In this document: positions 1 through 10,306 of the stretch, piece by piece
Numbering within the stretch: the first letter of the stretch is position 1
Layout of the letters: the number at the start of each line of letters is the position of its first letter
Assembly: GCA_037178625.1 (NCBI GenBank)
Contig: CM074133.1
Location: forward strand, 1,302,001 to 1,366,000
DNA: 64,000 nt
Direction: 5' to 3'
DNA from: Skeletonema tropicum
Taxonomy: Eukaryota > Bacillariophyta > Thalassiosirophyceae > Thalassiosirales > Thalassiosiraceae
Program-made: the position numbers and the translations under genes
The notes under the pieces: model-generated
Database searches by the model: none
Told to the model about the DNA's origin: nothing
What the model saw: the letters and a program-made list of their open reading frames with translations, nothing else

Positions 1-693
1 ATAACTACGTCTCATTCCACACAGACTTTCTCCAGGCTCATTGTACCGAAAACGTAGCCCGTATGATGCGCATTATCTACTTGCGCCTCTCATTCGTGCA
101 AAGACGGAAATGCAACACCCGACCATTTCGCTGGAGAGGCAGCAAATGTGTTATCCATACATATATAGCGATGGGAGTATAGTGTGCTGCTTGGGCGCAG
201 GATCCTCCCTACTCTGCTGCTCACACTTTAAGGATGCTCGTCTTGCTCCAGCCTTGATGGTGATGTCGCCACAACGTCCTGGAGACGACACAGTCTGTGC
301 TGGTCGAGTAGCGGGTGGATGTCTGGACGGTAGCTGTGCAGCTTGTGATACGCCTGTACGATGTCAAGTTGGGCAGGAAGATGTTTTGTTAGAAAGATGA
401 AATGAAATGAAGTAATCAAGACATGTCAACAAGAATCTATCGCTATTGACATCAAATTCTTTGGGGGTATATATGGGCGGGGGACGTCACACAAGATGCT
501 GACAGGGTTCAAATAACCAAGGTACTTCCGCAGGCTGCAGTCCCGGGGTCCTCTTCACCCTCCTAAAGGGATCACTAGATCGCCCGCGCGAGTGCAACTC
601 TCAGCTTTTCTCCCAATCAATCTCCACCTGTACGGAAACTGTGTGCTCTGGAACCCCAAACCAGAGTGCGGTCCGAAGACGTTTAACATGCCC
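1..693. other. No supported gene; left edge
   Basis: Only short ORFs on both strands, none with a recognisable domain or protein-like composition. The stretch ends in one copy of a 45-bp direct repeat (481-525) and then the hairpin repeats that start at 694. No RNA gene was recognised. Confidence 0.5.
481..525. repeat. Direct repeat, copy 1 (copy 2 at 4362-4409)
   Basis: The segment beginning GGGACGTCACACAAG and running through ACAGGGTTCAAATAACC recurs in the same orientation at 4362-4409 with a few substitutions and small indels. Copy 2 overlaps the 5' end of the transposase-like ORF on the minus strand. The pair brackets that gene, so they may be element-end repeats, or copy 1 may be debris of a second element copy. 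No clean target duplication was found. Confidence 0.45.
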
Positions 694-799
694 GGGCCAA
701 TTTATTAATCGCCGGCTTTCCTCGGCGATGGGCCAATTTATATAGCACCGGCTTCCACGGTGCTGGGCCAATTTATAAAGCACCGGCTTCCACGGTGCT
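694..799. repeat. Three tandem 35-36-bp hairpin repeats
   Basis: Three consecutive units (694-729, 730-764, 765-799) each start GGGCCAATTTAT and end in a hairpin with a 7-bp stem. Unit 1 has the stem ATCGCCG/CGGCGAT. Units 2 and 3 have AGCACCG/CGGTGCT. The two stem differences between unit 1 and the others are compensated on both arms, so pairing is kept. The units could be a structured-RNA element, a protein-binding array or debris of a larger repeat. No flanking gene tells which. Confidence 0.7.
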
Positions 800-1547
800 A
801 AAGTTGTTGCTCGGTCTCATCTCTGTTGTTTTTGCTCGATCATGGATCATGAATCATGAAACTCACCTGTAATAATAAATAGACTGCAGTCGTCAGGGGT
901 GGAATCTGCCACGCGAAGGCGGAAGTCAAGCTATGGGTGCGGCGGCGGTGCGTCTTGATGAATACTGTTAAAATGCGGCAGGAGCACTGCCGGCCGACGG
1001 TGGCGAGTTGGCCGACATGGTGATTTGCTAAGTAAACGATGTTGACAGTTTGTAGGATGAAAAATTATGAGCTCATGAAAGCAGCGTAAAGTCGTCTCAA
1101 CAGTTTTTTCTCTCTGCCATCGTGAGAAAGCCATCCATGATTGAATGAGTGGCTGTGAGAGCTCGAGATGTTGCCAGTACGCGCCATGTTTGATAAGCAT
1201 TTGTCGCGCAGATCGCAGGGAAAAAAGTTGTTGGGTGATGCATCGCGCCTTGGATGCTATTGATTCCGACGCACGTACTGAAATCTGAATCCTCGTTTTC
1301 TTTTTTTTAGGGGCTAGCTTTTCCCTCGATTGGATTTGGAGCACTGGCTACCTACTGCGCAAAAAAATTGCTCCGGAGCATTTAGGTCCCGGGTTGGAAC
1401 TCGTGAACAACCAGTAAGTAACCAGTATATCATCGATACATCACACAATACGAAGTAGCATCTCATAATCTATTATCATTTCATCAAAACAATTATTTTC
1501 GATATTATTGCCCGTTTTAGACGGGTGGAGGCTGGATTAATTAGTAA
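800..1547. other. Intergenic, no supported gene
   Basis: AT-rich sequence with a single 137-codon minus-strand ORF (931-1344) that lacks any recognisable domain and looks fortuitous. Nothing else could be supported. Confidence 0.4.
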
Positions 1548-3293
1548 TCAACCACCGTGCATCAGTCCAAATGCTTCAAATCCTGGACTTTCTGATAAGT
1601 TATCACGACGACTGATTGCAATGTCATAACACATCTCGAATCCATACGCAACAACTGCAGCGAACTTATGCCCATCATTACTACAACCGCTAATTTTTGT
1701 ACGACAAACAATATCTTTCTCAGACGGTGCCCAACAGAATAAACCGCCGCTATCGAAATCTTTTTGGAACAAATCAAATGCAGTGTCAGTTGGTTCGAAT
1801 GCGGCAGCTGCGTATTGGTTCAAATCTTCAAAGCAGCGGCCATTGATGCCAGATGCACGAGCGCTATTTCTCGATGGATACGTGTCACCAAACTTAGAGC
1901 TATTGGAGTTCATATCAGACGATGCATTCTTATGGTGCTCGCCCCAGCGCTCTACCATTCCCCTCCCGGTACATTTGCCGCTGCGGACATGTTTTTCTTC
2001 CCTGCCATCGTGAACCAAATACGCACCCCAAAGATTTCCGTTATTGGAATTGAGTAGGAGGAAGTTATTCATGGAATTAGTGAGGAGGCAATCCATGTCA
2101 CTGAGATTCGATGTATTTTTCTTCACATGATTGAATAGGACCATGTATGCAGCAAAGGCAGGTATATTCTTCCTGAACCACTTCAGAATGGGATGGGAAC
2201 GCTTATATTCAACGAGCACCCGTTTGCTTAGGTGGTATTCAAATCGACGAAGAAGCGTACGAGCCAACGCAGCAGCTCTGCTCTTTACTTCTTCATTGAC
2301 ATCACTCACTATCAGCGTATTGCCAGAGTTAAAGATACTGTTGACATGTTCAATCCATCCTGGTCTGCTCAGGATATTATGCGGTGACTTCCAATCTACT
2401 GTCGGATCCATCGCAACGGGTATCACTAATGTTTCAACCGTGTCATTAGTGGCTTCCTCAGGTAAGTTGCCCGACTCCTCAAGAAGTTTGCATTCAGCAC
2501 AACGTAACTCAAATTCAACACTGATCAACTTGTTGTCTCTCCCTCCCTCGGGTTCTTGATTGGCATCTGCTAGATTTCCTTTCGTCACCTTCTTTAATTC
2601 AGACTTAGTCTTGAACTTGTCCGATCGATAGAAGATGAATTCTCTCAATTCTGGTGCGTTGATCTTACTGAAGTCTTCCTTGGTGCAGTGACAAAGATCC
2701 TGCTCTGCAGATTCATCGCGATTCTTCAAATGTTGACGGAGACTTGCAACAGTGGCAGCATCAGTTGCCAAGGTATCAGCGTGCTTCTTATCATCCCGAC
2801 TCTTCTTCAACCTCGCAGCTTCGTCAATTTCTTCGTGGCGTGCCTCCCTGGCTTTCTTCACTTCTGCATGAGTGAGAATCCTCGCCCTCATTTGATTCTC
2901 CTGTGACACACCCGCATCCCTCTCGAATACACTTCCGTCTGGGGCAACATCCTTCGGGATTCCAATCTTATCCCAGATGCCTTCGGTAATTTCTCCCTTT
3001 TCTTCCATTGTATCGAAGAGATACTGGATATTATTCATGAAGAGATCAAATACCTCCTTTGGGATCTTTCTCTTGCAAGTTCCTAGAATTTCACTCATCA
3101 CTGGAACTATCTTGTGCTTCCTATCAAGATTGCCGTTTCTGAGGAAGCCCTTTTGTCCCTTGCGCTTGGTAAACGCTTTCGTTGCAACTTCAGGGAAAAC
3201 ACAAATCACATTTGTCACGGTACGTTTCTTTGTTGAGTTCAGTCTCAATCGGTGTTTAAACTGCCCAAATTGATCTTCCAAACGCTTCTTCAT
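1548..3293 (-). CDS. C-terminal part, charged linker + GIY-YIG-like segment
   Basis: A 581-codon ORF. Residues about 140-260 are strongly charged (KKAREARHEEIDEAARLKK and similar). Around residues 420-460 it reads GAYLVHDG, then ten-odd residues later HVRSGKCTGRGMVERWGEHH. This matches the spacing of a GIY-YIG nuclease core (G-x-Y, a second strand ending in G-K, then R and H). The YIG Tyr appears to be replaced by His. Upstream codons in the same frame extend the sequence toward the preceding ORF, so the ATG at 3293 is probably internal. The GIY-YIG assignment is inference. Confidence 0.4.
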   Translation of the reverse strand: MKKRLEDQFGQFKHRLRLNSTKKRTVTNVICVFPEVATKAFTKRKGQKGFLRNGNLDRKHKIVPVMSEILGTCKRKIPKEVFDLFMNNIQYLFDTMEEKGEITEGIWDKIGIPKDVAPDGSVFERDAGVSQENQMRARILTHAEVKKAREARHEEIDEAARLKKSRDDKKHADTLATDAATVASLRQHLKNRDESAEQDLCHCTKEDFSKINAPELREFIFYRSDKFKTKSELKKVTKGNLADANQEPEGGRDNKLISVEFELRCAECKLLEESGNLPEEATNDTVETLVIPVAMDPTVDWKSPHNILSRPGWIEHVNSIFNSGNTLIVSDVNEEVKSRAAALARTLLRRFEYHLSKRVLVEYKRSHPILKWFRKNIPAFAAYMVLFNHVKKNTSNLSDMDCLLTNSMNNFLLLNSNNGNLWGAYLVHDGREEKHVRSGKCTGRGMVERWGEHHKNASSDMNSNSSKFGDTYPSRNSARASGINGRCFEDLNQYAAAAFEPTDTAFDLFQKDFDSGGLFCWAPSEKDIVCRTKISGCSNDGHKFAAVVAYGFEMCYDIAISRRDNLSESPGFEAFGLMHGG

Positions 3294-4414
3294 AATGTTA
3301 TCGTCCGAAGGTAGATCTTCAACTGTGATCTTGTTGTACTCATCTTCAAAGGTAGGGAATACATCACACTTATCAAGGCCTTGCTCGCCGCGGTGTTGCT
3401 CGCATTGTGTTTGTTGAATGTGATATTATTATCTGCGTACGTCTGCATATGCGTGTCTGTCACGCATTTGAGTTGGGAAGTGTCGCCATCGCAGTAGCAA
3501 ACAGTCGGGCATTCCGGAAATTGTTCGGAGCGGCACTTGTCGAGCACAAAAGGTAGATGAATGTTCTTTGCAATGAAGTTAAAGCGCTTCAAGTCTGCCC
3601 CTGCAGACTTTCGTAGGAAGATAACGTAGCCAACATTATTGCATGCAGATCCGCCAATACATAAGCCTTCAATTTCCATCACAATTATATCATCATCAGG
3701 CATCTCTCTCTTAGTGAAACCTGAGAAAGTAAGGCATTGAGCTGCATATTCTGCTTCGCCATTCATAATAGCATGTACTTTGGTACGTATCCCGTCCATT
3801 TTCTTCTCGTCTTTTGCATTGTACAATGAACTGTGTCCTCTCTTCTTGAGCGAAGAGTCAGAGCAGAGCACAATTGCGTCGCTGCTGTTGGAGCCAAGCT
3901 TATCCCAGAATGTTTTGTCATCATTATTGACTAGATTCCTGCGAGGGATAGGACGAACTGCTCTCCCACCTCGGCATCGCGAAGCAAGAATATACATCTG
4001 GCGTTCTTCTGGTGACAGCTCTTGTACAAGCTTCCGAATGTGCAAATCCTCTTCTGGTACCTCCACAAAATGAGTGTTCAGCACGACAACAAAGTATGTG
4101 AATACGCACCGGAAGGAATTCTCGGATGCATAACGAGCTGTTGTCTTGATAATAGTAGTCGCCGCAAGATGGAAGCCAGGTTTCCCTGCACACAATGCCA
4201 TATAATTGGTTACAGTCTGCCGGCTGATCTTAACATGCTCACCAATTGCGCAGTATCCTGCACCGTCAAGCTTTCTTCTCTTCGAATCCACCAAAAGTTG
4301 CGTCATCGTTCCATCAGAGTCCATAACTTTACCATTCTGTTCACTCAGTTCGATTGTAGCTGGGAACGTCACACAAGCATGATGACAGGGTTTGAATAAC
4401 CAGAGTCTCAACAT
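3290..4414 (-). CDS. N-terminal part, HTH + DDE-like transposase
   Basis: This 374-codon ORF starts at ATG 4414. A second Met about 30 codons in (MDSDGTMTQ) is an alternative start, because the first residues overlap the 45-bp direct repeat. Visible are a basic segment KRRKLDG, an HTH-like segment, and acidic residues in strand-like contexts (IVLCSDSS, VCYCDGD) that could be catalytic. The last 30 or so residues after TAASKA are probably out of the original frame, since the alternative frame continues a protein-like sequence into the downstream ORF. The protein is not otherwise recognised. Confidence 0.45.
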   Translation of the reverse strand: MLRLWLFKPCHHACVTFPATIELSEQNGKVMDSDGTMTQLLVDSKRRKLDGAGYCAIGEHVKISRQTVTNYMALCAGKPGFHLAATTIIKTTARYASENSFRCVFTYFVVVLNTHFVEVPEEDLHIRKLVQELSPEERQMYILASRCRGGRAVRPIPRRNLVNNDDKTFWDKLGSNSSDAIVLCSDSSLKKRGHSSLYNAKDEKKMDGIRTKVHAIMNGEAEYAAQCLTFSGFTKREMPDDDIIVMEIEGLCIGGSACNNVGYVIFLRKSAGADLKRFNFIAKNIHLPFVLDKCRSEQFPECPTVCYCDGDTSQLKCVTDTHMQTYADNNITFNKHNASNTAASKALISVMYSLPLKMSTTRSQLKIYLRTITL

Positions 4415-4599
4415 TCACATCTCGTGAAGTTCATACGTGCTCTTTGATCAACCCATCAGCATTACTCTCTTGTGGATGATGACAAATAAAGAAAATGATC
4501 AAGGTCAACTCCTTCAAACATAGCACGCAACATGGCGATAAAGGAAGTGATTTTGCTTCAGAAAAAAGATGGAACATTGACGAGTTTGGTAAGAGAAGA

Positions 4600-7500
4600 C
4601 CGGCAGCTCATAATTCAACCATATCGTTCAAAGACATCGGTATAAACAAGTGCCAACACTCGAAGTGGCCTAAACCATTCTGTGAAAGTGTGGGACAAGC
4701 TCATTTGCACTGCGTAGACGGATTGCGTATGTTGAAGCGATGCTACAGCAGCTGAGCTGATCTGAGAGGTCCGGCTTGAGCTGTCCAGCAGCTCATCATT
4801 CAACCATATCGTATCTATCGTCGTCAGTATGGGCAAGAGCCGCTTCTAGTGGCCCATTATACTCAATGGGGATTAGGAACAAGCTAATTTGCACTGTGTA
4901 GACGGATTGCGTATGTTGAAGCGATGCTACAGCAGCTGAGCTGATCTGAGAGGTCCGGCTTGAGCTGACCAACAGCTCTTCATTCAACCATATCGTATCT
5001 ATCGTCGTCAGTATGGACAAGAGCCGCTTCTAGTGGCCCAATATACTCTGAAGGAATGTGTGGCAAGAACATTTTCACTGCGTAGACGGATTGCGTATGT
5101 TGAAGCGATGCTACAGCAGCTGAGCTGATCTGAGAGGTCCGGCTTGAGCTGTCCAGCAGCTCATCATTCAACCATATTGCATCTATCGTCATCAGTATGG
5201 ACAAGAGCCGCTTTTAGTGGCCCACTATTCTTGGTGGTGATGAAACAAAAGCTCATTTGCACTGCGTAGACGGATTGCGTATGTTGAAGCGATGCTACAG
5301 CAGCTGAGCTGATCTGAGAGGTCCGGCTTGAGCTGTCCAGCAGCTCTTCATTCAACCATATCGTATCTATCGTCGTCAGTATGGACAAGAACCGCTTCTA
5401 TGGTAGTGGCCCATTATTCTTGGTGGCGAAACAAAAAAAGCTCATTTGCACTGCGTAGACGGATTGCGTATGTTGAAGCGATGCTACAGCAGCTGAGCTG
5501 ATCTGAGAGGTCCGGCTTGAGCTGTCCAGCAGCTCATCATTCAACCATATCGTATCTATCGTCATCAGTATGGACAAGAGCCGCTTCTAGTGGCCCATTA
5601 TTCTCTGTGTGGATGAGGGACAAGCTCATTTGCACTGCGCAGACGGATTGCGTATGTTGAAGCGATGCTACAGCAGCTGAGCTGATCTGAGAGGTCCGGC
5701 TTGAGCTGTCCAGCAGCTCATCATTCAACCATATCGTATCTATCGTCGTCAGTATGGGCAAGAGCCGCTTCTAGTGGCCCATTATACTCAATGGAGATCA
5801 GGGACAAGCTCATTTGCACTGCGTAGACGGATTGCGTATGTTGAAGCGATGCTACAGCAGCTGAGCTGATCTGAGAGGTCCGGCTTGAGCTGACCAACAG
5901 CTCTTCATTCAACCATATCGTATCTATCGTCGTCAGTATGGACAAGAGCCGCTTCTAGTGGCCCATTATACTCTGTGTGGATGAGGGACAAGCTCATTTG
6001 CACTGCGCAGACGGATTGCGTATGTTGAAGCGATGCTACAGCAGCTGAGCTGATCTGAGAGGTCCGGCTTGAGCTGACCAACAGCTCTTCATTCAACCAT
6101 ATCGTATCTATCGTCGTCAGTATGGACAAGAGCCGCTTCTAGTGGCCCATTATACTCTGTGTGGATGAGGGACAAGCTCATTTGCACTGCGTAGACGGAT
6201 TGCGTATGTTGAAGCGATGCTACAGCAGCTGAGCTGATCTGAGAGGTCCGGCTTGAGCTGTCCAGCAGCTCTTCATTCAACCATATTGCATCTATCGTCG
6301 TCAGTATGGACAAGAGCCGCTTCTAGTGGCCCACTATTCTTGGTGGTGATAAAACAAAAGCTCATTTGCACTGCGCAGATGGATTGCGTATGTTGAAGCG
6401 ATGCTACAGCAGCTGAGCTGATCTGAGAGGTCCGGCTTGAGCTGTCCAGCAGCTCTTCATTCAACCATATCGTATCTATCGTCGTCAGTATGGACAAGAA
6501 CCGCTTCTATGGTAGTGGCCCATTATTCTTGGTGGCGAAACTAAAAAAGCTCATTTGCACTGCGTAGACGGATTGCGTATGTTGAAGCGATGCTACAGCA
6601 GCTGAGCTGATCTGAGAGGTCCGGCTTGAGCTGTCCAGCAGCTCATCATTCAACCATATCGTATCTATCGTCATCAGTATGGACAAGAGCCGCTTCTAGT
6701 GGCCCATTATTCTCTGTGTGGATGAGGGACAAGCTCATTTGCACTGCGCAGACGGATTGCGTATGTTGAAGCGATGCTACAGCAGCTGAGCTGATCTGAG
6801 AGGTCCGGCTTGAGCTGTCCAGCAGCTCATCATTCAACCATATCGTATCTATCGTCGTCAGTATGGGCAAGAGCCGCTTCTAGTGGCCCATTATACTCAA
6901 TGGGGATCAGGGACAAGCTAATTTGCACTGCGTAGACGGATTGCGTATGTTGAAGCGATGCTACAGCAGCTGAGCTGATCTGAGAGGTCCGGCTTGAGCT
7001 GACCAACAGCTCTTCATTCAACCATATCGTATCTATCGTCGTCAGTATGGACAAGAGCCGCTTCTAGTGGCCCATTATACTCTGTGTGGATGTGGGACAA
7101 GCTCATTTGCACTGCGTAGACGGATTGCGTATGTTGAAGCGATGCTACAGCAGCTGAGCTGATCTGAGAGGTCCGGCTTGAGCTGTCCAGCAGCTCTTCA
7201 TTCAACCATATTGCATCTATCGTCGTCAGTATGGACAAGAGCCGCTTCTAGTGGCCCACTATTCTTGGTGGTGATAAAACAAAAGCTCATTTGCACTGCG
7301 CAGATGGATTGCGTATGTTGAAGCGATGCTACAGCAGCTGAGCTGATCTGAGAGGTCCGGCTTGAGCTGTCCAGCAGCTCTTCATTCAACCATATCGTAT
7401 CTATCGTCGTCAGTATGGACAAGAACCGCTTCTATGGTAGTGGCCCATTATTCTTGGTGGCGAAACTAAAAAAGCTCATTTGCACTGCGTAGACGGATTG

Positions 7501-9895
7501 CGTATGTTGAAGCGATGCTACAGCAGCTGAGCTGATCTGAGAGGTCCGGCTTGAGCTGTCCAGCAGCTCATCATTCAACCATATCGTATCTATCGTCATC
7601 AGTATGGACAAGAGCCGCTTCTAGTGGCCCATTATTCTCTGTGTGGATGAGGGACAAGCTCATTTGCACTGCGCAGACGGATTGCGTATGTTGAAGCGAT
7701 GCTACAGCAGCTGAGCTGATCTGAGAGGTCCGGCTTGAGCTGTCCAGCAGCTCATCATTCAACCATATCGTATCTATCGTCGTCAGTATGGGCAAGAGCC
7801 GCTTCTAGTGGCCCATTATACTCAATGGGGATCAGGGACAAGCTAATTCGCACTGCGTAGACGGATTGCGTATGTTGAAGCGATGCTACAGCAGCTGAGC
7901 TGATCTGAGAGGTCCGGCTTGAGCTGACCAACAGCTCTTCATTCAACCATATCGTATCTATCGTCGTCAGTATGGACAAGAGCCGCTTCTAGTGGCCCAT
8001 TATACTCTGTGTGGATGTGGGACAAGCTCATTTGCACTGCGTAGACGGATTGCGTATGTTGAAGCGATGCTACAGCAGCTGAGCTGATCTGAGAGGTCCG
8101 GCTTGAGCTGTCCAGCAGCTCTTCATTCAACCATATTGCATCTATCGTCGTCAGTATGGACAAGAGCCGCTTCTAGTGGCCCACTATTCTTGGTGGTGAT
8201 AAAACAAAAGCTCATTTGCACTGCGCAGATGGATTGCGTATGTTGAAGCGATGCTACAGCAGCTGAGCTGATCTGAGAGGTCCGGCTTGAGCTGACCAAC
8301 AGCTCTTCATTCAACCATATCGTATCTATCGTCGTCAGTATGGACAAGAGCCGCCATTATTCTCTGTGTGGATGAGGGACAAGCTCATTTGCACTGCGCA
8401 GACGGATTGCGTATGTTGAAGCGATGCTACAGCAGCTGAGCTGATCTGAGAGGTCCGGCTTGAGCTGTCCAGCAGCTCATCATTCAACCATATCGTATCT
8501 ATCGTCGTCAGTATGGGCATGAGCCGCTTCTAGTGGCCCATTATACTCAATGGGGATCAGGGACAAGCTAATTTGCACTGCGTAGACGGATTGCGTATGT
8601 TGAAGCGATGCTACAGCAGCTGAGCTGATCTGAGAGGTCCGGCTTGAGCTGACCAACAGCTCTTCATTCAACCATATCGTATCTATCGTCGTCAGTATGG
8701 ACAAGAGCCGCTTTTAGTGGCCCATTATACTCTGTGTGGATGTGGGACAAGCTCATTTGCACTGCGTAGACGGATTGCGTATGTTGAAGCGATGCTACAG
8801 CAGCTGAGCTGATCTGAGAGGTCCGGCTTGAGCTGTCCAGCAGCTCTTCATTCAACCATATTGCATCTTTCGTCGTCAGTATGGGCAAGAGCCGCTTCTA
8901 GTGGCCCATTATACTCAATGGGGATCAGGGACAAGCTAATTTGCACTGCGTAGACGGATTGCGTATGTTGAAGCGATGCTACAGCAGCTGAGCTGATCTG
9001 AGAGGTCCGGCTTGAGCTGACCAACAGCTCTTCATTCAACCATATCGTATCTATCGTCGTCAGTATGGACAAGAGCCGCTTTTAGTGGCCCATTATACTC
9101 TGTGTGGATGTGGGACAAGCTCATTTGCACTGCGTAGACGGATTGCGTATGTTGAAGCGATGCTACAGCAGCTGAGCTGATCTGAGAGGTCCGGCTTGAG
9201 CTGTCCAGCAGCTCTTCATTCAACCATATTGCATCTTTCGTCGTCAGTATGGACAAGAGCCGCTTCTAGTGGCCCACTATTCTTGGTGGTGATAAAACAA
9301 AAGCTCATTTGCACTGCGCAGATGGATTGCGTATGTTGAAGCGATGCTACAGCAGCTGAGCTGATCTGAGAGGTCCGGCTTGAGCTGTCCAACAGCTCTT
9401 CATTCAACCATATCGTATCTATCGTCGTCAGTATGGACAAGAACCGCTTCTAGTGGCCCATTATTCTTGGTGGCGAAACTAAAAAAGCTCATTTGCACTG
9501 CGTAGACGGATTGCGTATGTTGAAGCGATGCTACAGCAGCTGAGCTGATCTGAGAGGTCCGGCTTGAGCTGTCCAGCAGCTCATCATTCAACCATATCGT
9601 ATCTATCGTCATCAGTATGGACAAGAGCCGCTTCTAGTGGCCCATTATACTCAATGGGGATTAGGGACATGCTCATTTGCACTGCGTAGACGGATTGCGT
9701 ATGTTGAAGCGATGCTACAGCAGCTGAGCTGATCTGAGAGGTCCGGCTTGAGCTGTCCAGCAGCTCTTCATTCAACCATATTGCATCTATCGTCATCAGT
9801 ATGGACAAGAGCCGCTTCTAGTGGCCCATTATACTCTTTGGGGATGTGGGACAAGCCCATTTGCACTGCGAAGACGGATTGCGTATGTTGAAGCG
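4600..9895. repeat. 184-bp satellite array with higher-order structure
   Basis: A conserved core (GAGGTCCGGCTTGAGCTG) recurs 28 times with a period of 184 bp, or 189 bp in units with a TATGG insertion. Units differ mainly in a 30-bp variable window after GTGGCCCA, which defines types A, B, C, D and E. From about 5537 the order B-A-E-C-D recurs, so units 6646-7570 form a 925-bp pentamer. The next round lacks the D unit (a deletion near 8350), and later rounds are shuffled. The first unit (about 4600-4690) is diverged and the last is truncated near 9895. Each unit holds a 74-codon minus-strand ORF, but 184 is not a multiple of three and successive ORFs fall in different overlapping frames, so coding is unlikely. 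Confidence 0.95.
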
Positions 9896-10306
9896 AATCT
9901 ACACCCATATTCATGCCTTTTTGAGGTAAGTGTGGGTTGCCGGCAGCACCACATAATCCAACATATCACAAGTATCGTCGGAAGCTTTTGCTAGGTATTT
10001 GTCTGTTGTCATTCAAGGATGCCTTACCAGTGATGCACAAACTGACTCCATTGTATCGGAATGCTCCGACGATTTTTGATTGAATATCGTTGACTTGCAC
10101 GCATATTTTTAGTTGGGTGAAGGTTTGGTTCAGTTTCAATAGCAGTTTTGTTGACTATGTTTAGTTTTAGAATGTCTTTCTCTAGAAGGCGTTGTTCCTG
10201 AATTCGAGAATTGGTTGACTGTTGCGTTTCAGCTATCTAGCGGCTCAACTCATGTGGTGACATGTGTAATAGACAAAATGTTTGATTTGAAAGTGATGAT
10301 CACATG
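9896..10306. other. Intergenic between satellite and MYND gene
   Basis: AT-rich, no ORF of note. It probably holds the 3' UTR of the minus-strand MYND gene. No further structure was seen. Confidence 0.4.

Larger units (their letters stand above)
1548..4414 (-). mobile_element. Transposase-like gene broken by a frameshift
   Basis: Two minus-strand ORFs (3290-4414, then 1548-3293) overlap by ATGA and look like one protein of about 950 residues split by a frameshift. The reading frame of the second ORF stays open upstream of its first ATG to about 3428, and that extension reads like the end of a DDE transposase core: ...QGLDKCDVFPTFEDEYNK, compare the family pattern ...QPLDxGxFxPLKxxY. The first ORF has a helix-turn-helix-like segment (AIGEHVKISRQTVTNYM) and an Asp-rich strand (CYCDGD). 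The C-terminal part has a GIY-YIG-like segment. The shift lies between about 3380 and 3428. DDE assignment is by motif shape only; hypothetical status remains possible. Confidence 0.5.

Noticed and set aside
41..400. 119-codon plus-strand ORF at the left edge
   Set aside because: Cys-rich but without any domain or pattern, overlapping an opposite ORF, and lacking any splice-supported extension.
931..1344. 137-codon minus-strand ORF
   Set aside because: Composition looks random and there is no recognisable motif or neighbour context.
2131..2559. 142-codon plus-strand ORF
   Set aside because: Antisense shadow of the transposase-like gene on the minus strand.
4796..9808. Series of 74-codon ORFs as a tandem gene family
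   Set aside because: Successive ORFs lie in shifted frames and overlap, because the 184-bp period is not divisible by three; they are better read as satellite units.
4600..9895. CRISPR-like array
   Set aside because: Units are 184 bp with conserved bodies and no short repeat/spacer alternation; the context is eukaryotic.
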